DNA of 64,000 nucleotides from assembly GCA_035654795.1 (NCBI GenBank), contig DASRWC010000077.1:1-64000 (forward strand), given 5' to 3'. Shown here one piece after another: positions 58,998-64,000 of the stretch (positions within the stretch are counted from its first letter, which is position 1; each line of letters begins with the position of its first letter). Below the pieces are notes generated by a model that was not told the origin of the DNA, did not search any database, and saw only the letters and a list, made by a program, of their open reading frames with translations. Source of the DNA: JAAYLC01 sp035654795 (GTDB taxonomy: Bacteria > Bacteroidota > Bacteroidia > Flavobacteriales > Flavobacteriaceae). A program made the translations under genes and the position numbers.

Positions 58998-60527
58998 ATG
59001 GATCTAAATGCAATAAAACACAAAGAACTCTTCGGGCATCCGGTAGGGTTGTTTGTGCTTTTTTTTACTGAAATGTGGGAACGATTCTCATTCTACGGAA
59101 TGAAAGCGCTTCTGCTATTTTATCTTACGCGCTACCATCTTTTTACCGATAGTGACGGGTACCTACTGCTCGGTAGCTATGCCGCTTTAGTATATGCCAT
59201 GCCCGTATTGGGAGGTCATTTGGCAGATAAATACATCGGTTTCCGTAAGGCAATTACTTTTGGAGCTATCTTATTGGTTCTCGGGCATATCGGAATGGCT
59301 TATGAAGGTCACCAGGCAGTTGTAGTTGATGGAGTCATTCAGAGAGATAATTTTGCGCTGCAGGTATTTTATTTCTCGTTGGCATTAATAGTAATGGGTG
59401 TAGGATTCTTAAAGTCTAATATCTCATCTATTGTGGGTGAACTTTATGATAAAAATGATCCAAGAAGAGATTCCGGTTTTACGCTTTTCTATATGGGAAT
59501 TAACGTAGGTGCTCTATTAGCAACTATTGTGTGTGTTTATCTTGGAGAAGAATATGGATGGGGTTACGGTTTTGGAGCTGCGGGAATTGGAATGTTTTTA
59601 GGATTGCTCATCTTTACTTTTGGAAGACCCTATCTTGAAGGAAAAGGTGAAGCAATTAATCCCAAGCTGGCCGAAGAAAAAAAATTTGGAATCAAAACAG
59701 AACACTGGATCTATATTTTATCCATTGCAGGAACTTTTGTTGTATGGCAAATGGTGCAAAGCCATTCGATTGTGCAGGGAATTTTAATGGCAGCCGGAGC
59801 CGGATCCTTAGTTTACATAATTTTTTATGCGGCTAAATATCTGGATAAAATTGCCAGAGATCGCTTATTGGCACTAACTATTCTTATCATTTTTACTATT
59901 GTTTTCTGGGCGCTGTTTGAGCAGGCTTATATGTCGCTGAACTTATTTGCAGAGCGAATCATAGATTTAAATGTTTTGGGCTACGAATTAAAGCCCGGTT
60001 GGTTCCTAGGTTTGAATGCTTTTTTTATTATCACTCTTGCTATTCCATTTGCAAGATTATGGGTTTGGTTAGATAAGAGAAAACTGAACCCGAATACTTC
60101 CTATAAGTTTGCCTATGCCATTATCTTGGTCGGTCTGGGATTTGGCGCCCTCGTTTTAGGAGGCAAATTATCCGGTGAGGCCGGGAAAGTAGCTGCTATT
60201 TGGTTGGTGCTCACTTATCTTCTTCATACTTGCGGAGAACTTGCATTATCTCCCATTGGTCTTTCTGTGGTCACCAAACTTTCTCCTACCAAAATTCTTG
60301 GTTTTATGATGGGAGTTTGGTTTCTTGCCACCGCAAGCTCCGAATTCATTGCTGCCAAAATTTCAGAATTGGCGAGTGTGGATCATTTGGAACAAGGAGA
60401 TTTTATTTCTACAAAAGCTGCATATATTGGGCTTTATGAAAACCTCTTCTATGCAGGTATAATTTGTGGCGTGATACTCATTCTGTGCACCCCGCTTATC
60501 AAGAAATTAATGCACGGAATCAAATAA
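58998..60527 (+). CDS. POT-family proton-dependent oligopeptide transporter (copy 2)
   Basis: 509 aa, the shortest of the three. TEMWERFSFYGMKALL carries the ExxERF motif with FYG. It has SPIGLSVVTKLSPTK where copies 1 and 3 have SPVGLSYVSKL, so its substrate pocket may differ. The region around residue 90-115 contains a short periplasmic insertion (EGHQAVVVDGVIQRDN). It is linked to its neighbours by gaps of 8 and 24 bases. Confidence 0.94.
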   Translation: MDLNAIKHKELFGHPVGLFVLFFTEMWERFSFYGMKALLLFYLTRYHLFTDSDGYLLLGSYAALVYAMPVLGGHLADKYIGFRKAITFGAILLVLGHIGMAYEGHQAVVVDGVIQRDNFALQVFYFSLALIVMGVGFLKSNISSIVGELYDKNDPRRDSGFTLFYMGINVGALLATIVCVYLGEEYGWGYGFGAAGIGMFLGLLIFTFGRPYLEGKGEAINPKLAEEKKFGIKTEHWIYILSIAGTFVVWQMVQSHSIVQGILMAAGAGSLVYIIFYAAKYLDKIARDRLLALTILIIFTIVFWALFEQAYMSLNLFAERIIDLNVLGYELKPGWFLGLNAFFIITLAIPFARLWVWLDKRKLNPNTSYKFAYAIILVGLGFGALVLGGKLSGEAGKVAAIWLVLTYLLHTCGELALSPIGLSVVTKLSPTKILGFMMGVWFLATASSEFIAAKISELASVDHLEQGDFISTKAAYIGLYENLFYAGIICGVILILCTPLIKKLMHGIK

Positions 60528-60551
60528 AATTTAACTTAAAGAAAATTCTCT

Positions 60552-62636
60552 ATGAGAAGCGATATTGATAATCTGTTTAAAAGTCAGGTTTTAGGACATC
60601 CTGCAGGATTGTTTGTTTTGTTTTTTACCGAAATGTGGGAGCGATTTTCCTTCTATGGGATGCGTGTTCTGCTAATCAATTTTTTAACTATTGCTGCCAT
60701 AGGTAGTAATCCGGGATGGGAATGGTCTGCTTCCAACGCCGGAGCACTGTTTGGAACCTATGCAGGACTTCTATACCTGACTCCTATTGTGGGTGGAGTT
60801 ATTGCCGATAGATATACCGGATACCGATGGGCGGTATTTATAGGATGTGTAATCATGACCCTAGGGCACATTTCCATGGCATTTGAAACGGAGGTTTCTC
60901 TTTATCTGGGACTGGCACTGCTGGTTATAGGAACCGGATTTTTTAAACCCAACATCACGTCTATTATTTCCGAAATGTATAAATACCTGCCTGAGAAGAA
61001 GGATGGAGCTTATACGATTTTTTATATGGGAGTGAACGCCGGCGCCTTTTTTGGGATGATGCTGTGCGGATACCTGGCAGAAAGAGTAGGATGGTGGCTT
61101 GGTTTTGGACTAGCAGGATTGTTCATGCTCTTCGGAACACTCCAATTCATGCTCTCCAAACCACTCTTTGGGAAAATTGGGGCCCGGCCGCAAGCTAAAG
61201 TTGCAGAAGAGGAAAAAAAGGAGGATACTCTAGCGGAGGAAAGAAATTATAAACCCAATTATTTCACCGTAGTTGACAAGCTTCTAATAGTTGTAACTGC
61301 AATTATTGGACTCTTGTATTTGTTAAATGATCCTATCTCAAAGATTGCAAACCTGAATCTATTGCCTGAAGAATTTCTTTTACCGAAAGACACCTTATCC
61401 GGACCTTTAGTCATTGTAATAATCGGGGTTATCTTGTTTTTCTATTTGCTCATAAGTCGAATATCAAGATATGATAAAGTACTGAGGGATCGGATGATTG
61501 CGGTGATCATATTTGCATTTTTTACTGTGCTCTTTTTCATTCCATTTGAACAAGCGGCAACATCAATGGTGCTTTTTGCTCGAGATTATACAGAAAGAGT
61601 AATGACGGGGAATGCCGCCTTGATTTTTAATATTGTGAATACACTTTTGACAGTTATTCCGCTCATAATCATCACATGGGTTCTTTACTTACTCAATAAA
61701 TCTACCTTTTCAAAGATCCCCGGCAGTAACATTGTTTTGGCAATTTGTTTTACTGTAATGTGGGGAATCGCTATCTGGATGCTGGTTCAAGATTTTTCCA
61801 CAAAATCCTATGACGTGGAATATCAAGCTGCCGTAATTCCAACGGTAGTAGATGGAAAAACAGAAGAATTATATGAGCCCATTACTGAGGCGAGACCTTT
61901 AGCACCCGGAGAACAGGCCGTGACTAAAATTCTCAGTGTTTCTACCAATAAAGGCCTGTCTGTAGGTGACGAGATTGGTGCACATCAGGAACTCGGAAAG
62001 TTTGTTTATCTGGACACTGATCGTGTAATGCGTCTGGAGAATGATTATCAGAAGGCAGGGCAACCATCACAGATAATTTCCGGACGTGTGACTGAGGTAA
62101 AAGAAAATGAAGTGGAAATAACTGTGAGCTGGTTTAGCATTCTAAATTCATTTTTCATTATTGCGTTTGCTTCGCTATTTACGAAATGGTGGGATAGTAA
62201 ATACAACCCATCCGCGGCGGTGAAATATGGATTAGGATTAATAATTATGGCAGTTGGATTTGGAGTGCTAGCATATGGAGCTGCTTTAATTCCGTCAAAT
62301 GCTGTAGCAGGAAGCGTGAAAGTTGGGATGATCTGGCTGATTCTGGCATATTTGTTTCATACACTCGGAGAATTGTGTCTGTCGCCCGTTGGGCTTTCCT
62401 ATGTGAGTAAACTGGTTCCTGCCAGAATGATTGCCCTTATGTTCGGAGTGTGGTACCTGGCCATCGCTATTGGAAATAAAGTGGCTGCATCTCTGGGAGG
62501 AATGGTAGATCAAATCCAGGAAGAATATAGTCTTTCTACCTTCTTTTTGATTTTTACGGTCATACCATTGGCTGCCGGTGTTATTGCAATTTTATTGAAT
62601 CCGCTTCTAAAGAAATTGATGCACGGGGTACGGTAA
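60552..62636 (+). CDS. POT-family proton-dependent oligopeptide transporter with large soluble insertion (copy 3)
   Basis: 694 aa. The core resembles copy 1 (TEMWERFSFYGMRVLL, LSPVGLSYVSKLVP). Between two membrane segments it carries a hydrophilic stretch at about residues 415-525, replacing a loop of about 15 residues in copy 1; this stretch has a beta-rich look with repeated short VGDEIGA/VTEVKENEVEI-like segments. It is probably extracytoplasmic, judged by its position between late helices. It is the last gene of the operon; no clear terminator follows. Confidence 0.93.
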   Translation: MRSDIDNLFKSQVLGHPAGLFVLFFTEMWERFSFYGMRVLLINFLTIAAIGSNPGWEWSASNAGALFGTYAGLLYLTPIVGGVIADRYTGYRWAVFIGCVIMTLGHISMAFETEVSLYLGLALLVIGTGFFKPNITSIISEMYKYLPEKKDGAYTIFYMGVNAGAFFGMMLCGYLAERVGWWLGFGLAGLFMLFGTLQFMLSKPLFGKIGARPQAKVAEEEKKEDTLAEERNYKPNYFTVVDKLLIVVTAIIGLLYLLNDPISKIANLNLLPEEFLLPKDTLSGPLVIVIIGVILFFYLLISRISRYDKVLRDRMIAVIIFAFFTVLFFIPFEQAATSMVLFARDYTERVMTGNAALIFNIVNTLLTVIPLIIITWVLYLLNKSTFSKIPGSNIVLAICFTVMWGIAIWMLVQDFSTKSYDVEYQAAVIPTVVDGKTEELYEPITEARPLAPGEQAVTKILSVSTNKGLSVGDEIGAHQELGKFVYLDTDRVMRLENDYQKAGQPSQIISGRVTEVKENEVEITVSWFSILNSFFIIAFASLFTKWWDSKYNPSAAVKYGLGLIIMAVGFGVLAYGAALIPSNAVAGSVKVGMIWLILAYLFHTLGELCLSPVGLSYVSKLVPARMIALMFGVWYLAIAIGNKVAASLGGMVDQIQEEYSLSTFFLIFTVIPLAAGVIAILLNPLLKKLMHGVR

Positions 62637-62710
62637 TTGCCACAATTTATCAGAGAAAAAGACGTTAGACAAGTTAGCGCTGTTTTTTAACTAAAATCAA
62701 AATTTAAAAT

Positions 62711-63244
62711 ATGCGAATTTTACCTATGGTCTTCTTGTTTCTTTTTGGTTATGTAGCCCAGGCACAAGAAGTACAATGGATGACGATGGAAGAGGCTCTT
62801 GCCGCACAAAAGGTGAAGCCGAAAAAGATTTTTATGGATGTCTATACAACTTGGTGCGGTCCGTGCAAACTGTTGGATAAAAATACTTTTGGTGATAAAA
62901 ATGTAGCTGCTTATCTCAATGAGCATTTTTATCCGGTAAAATTTAATGCCGAGGGAAATGAGCCGGTTAAGTATAAAGATTTTACCTACACCAACCCAAA
63001 CTATCAGCCGGAACGGAAGGGTAGAAATGCACAGCATCTTTTTGCTCACGCACTCAAAGTTACGGCATATCCCACCGTTGTCTTCTTTAAAGAAAACGGC
63101 GATCTGATACAAGCGTTGCCGGGATACCGTACCCCAAAAGAATTGGAAATATTTTTAAAGATGATTCACTCTGATGATTATTTGAAAATTACTACTGAAG
63201 AAGCCTGGGTAGATTATCAGAAGAATTTTAAATCCACCTTTTAG
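62711..63244 (+). CDS. Secreted thioredoxin-fold protein
   Basis: 177 aa. A signal peptide (MRILPMVFLFLFGYVAQAQ) is followed by a thioredoxin domain with the redox motif W48-C49-G-P-C52 and the cis-Pro motif TAYPTVVFF. It resembles DUF255/thioredoxin_7-type periplasmic proteins of Bacteroidetes. It probably reduces or shuffles disulfides in the periplasm. It lies 74 bases after the POT genes and may be transcribed separately. Confidence 0.9.
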   Translation: MRILPMVFLFLFGYVAQAQEVQWMTMEEALAAQKVKPKKIFMDVYTTWCGPCKLLDKNTFGDKNVAAYLNEHFYPVKFNAEGNEPVKYKDFTYTNPNYQPERKGRNAQHLFAHALKVTAYPTVVFFKENGDLIQALPGYRTPKELEIFLKMIHSDDYLKITTEEAWVDYQKNFKSTF

Positions 63245-63276
63245 AGTAATCTTTATATCCCCAGTATTTATTACTC
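63244..63276. other. Inverted repeat between convergent genes
   Basis: GAGTAAT (63244-63250) pairs perfectly with ATTACTC (63270-63276). It spans the end of the thioredoxin gene and the stop codon of the minus-strand gene. There is no T tract, so termination is only a possibility. Confidence 0.3.
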
Positions 63277-64000
63277 TATTTTCAGGGCTCCATCCTTTCC
63301 TGTATAGTGAAAGGGGAGCTTTTTTCTTTTTGCAGATTCTTCCCATAACCGCACATAGGAGGGATAGCTACTTCCGTCTGCAATAATCTTTTTTCGAACC
63401 ATTCCGGGTTCCAACCGATCAAGATTCAGCTGAGGGCTCCCGGTAATAATTAGAAAATCCACAGGTTCATGCGGAAATTGACCTATAGAATCGATGATGA
63501 ATACAATGTTATCGGATATTTTGAAAATCGTCTTTGGAGTGCCTGAGGAAATTTTATTAATATTTTTTGCAGCTATATAAGAAGTCACAAATGGATAGTT
63601 GCGGGGATTCTTTGTGGAGTCATTTACTAAAATTTTCAACTCTCGGTTTTGTTTGATGCCTATAACTGATTCCCGGGTTTTGTGAAAAACAATAACTTCG
63701 TTTGTTGATTGCTGCTTTTCATCCCAAAGAAAGACGCCAATTAGAAGTAGAAAAGCCGTTGAAGTAGCGATATTCCGCTTCCTGGTAGGATTCATAAAAA
63801 ACATCCCTAATAAGAAAATAAAAACAAAGGCAAGAATAGCCCTATGCAAGGGAAAATGAACATCCTTTAGAATAAATTGATCCTGTTGGGCAATCCAGCC
63901 GACAAAACCGTTCAAGCCGGATACCAGCATATTATACCCATTTGCTAACCAGAAGGGCAGGAAATTAACTGAGGAGAGAATTACAATGATGATTCCCAAA
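63271..64000 (-). CDS. ComEC/Rec2-related protein, C-terminal part (gene cut by window end)
   Basis: The minus-strand frame is open from the window edge to a stop at 63271 and gives 242 residues. Two or three hydrophobic segments are followed by a soluble region with alternating beta-strand character (VDFLIITGSPQLNLDRLEP). This matches the end of Bacteroidetes ComEC-like DNA uptake proteins, where the C-terminal hydrolase-like domain is reduced. The bulk of the competence domain lies outside the window, so the call is by resemblance of the tail and topology. Confidence 0.65.
   Translation of the reverse strand, partial: LGIIIVILSSVNFLPFWLANGYNMLVSGLNGFVGWIAQQDQFILKDVHFPLHRAILAFVFIFLLGMFFMNPTRKRNIATSTAFLLLIGVFLWDEKQQSTNEVIVFHKTRESVIGIKQNRELKILVNDSTKNPRNYPFVTSYIAAKNINKISSGTPKTIFKISDNIVFIIDSIGQFPHEPVDFLIITGSPQLNLDRLEPGMVRKKIIADGSSYPSYVRLWEESAKRKKLPFHYTGKDGALKIE

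Noticed and set aside
57400..62600. Long direct repeats among the three POT genes, as a possible recent duplication
   Set aside because: The genes share protein motifs, but third-position differences and different loops show old divergence; no long identical DNA blocks were seen.
1..64000. Mobile elements, prophage, CRISPR or defence system
   Set aside because: No transposase, integrase, phage structural gene, spaced repeat array or known defence gene was found; the window is core genome apart from the SusC/D and peptide-use regions.

Overview
The window is a chromosomal segment of a member of the Bacteroidota, most likely the Flavobacteriia/Flavobacteriales. The evidence is AT-rich DNA; start codons preceded by A-rich tracts rather than Shine-Dalgarno sequences; promoter-like TTG-N(17-21)-TAnnTTTG elements, the Bacteroidetes sigma-A consensus; a SusC/SusD pair; a long FtsZ tail ending in the typical Bacteroidetes peptide; an FtsL of the Bacteroidetes type; and the order rpsL-rpsG-fusA-rpsJ, S10/spc/alpha genes, rplQ-carA-eno-gltA. 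No insertion sequence, prophage, CRISPR array or rRNA was seen. There is one tRNA gene (Arg-TCG).

Layout. (1) 1-15.2 kb: a compact division and cell wall (dcw) cluster on the + strand: mraZ (3' end only), rsmH, ftsL, ftsI, murE, mraY, murD, ftsW, murG, murC, ftsQ, ftsA, ftsZ, closed by a terminator. (2) 15.3-25.4 kb: housekeeping and envelope genes in mixed orientation: yqeY with tRNA-Arg directly behind it, a cysteine-motif protein of unknown function, radC, a polysaccharide-deacetylase-like protein, secreted proteins, an LpoB/COG3014/small secreted protein cassette, a diheme cytochrome, rarA, a rhomboid protease and rlmB. (3) 25.4-32.3 kb, minus strand: an isolated SusC/SusD/lipoprotein operon and a POTRA/Omp85-type outer membrane protein. 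(4) 32.3-49.9 kb: a continuous ribosomal protein super-cluster from rpsL to rplQ with fusA, secY, infA and rpoA. Several gaps in it hold hairpins or terminator-plus-promoter arrangements. (5) 50.2-55.1 kb: carA, eno, gltA and a guanidino-group-modifying enzyme. (6) 55.1-62.6 kb: a prolyl-oligopeptidase-family dipeptidyl peptidase followed by three tandem POT-family peptide transporters, an evident peptide-scavenging operon. (7) The end: a thioredoxin-fold protein and the 3' part of a ComEC-like gene on the minus strand.

Most of the window is conserved core genome. The most striking observation is carA at 50.2 kb. The frame is open and the protein full length, but the catalytic Cys, His and Glu of the glutaminase triad are replaced by Gly, Ala and Gly, and neighbouring glutamine-pocket motifs are altered too. 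The predicted subunit should be unable to hydrolyse glutamine. Other points are the internal transcription signals of the ribosomal cluster, an outer membrane protein gene with no ATG or GTG start, possible leaderless starts of rarA and rlmB, a protein-tRNA dicistron, and the LpoB cassette.
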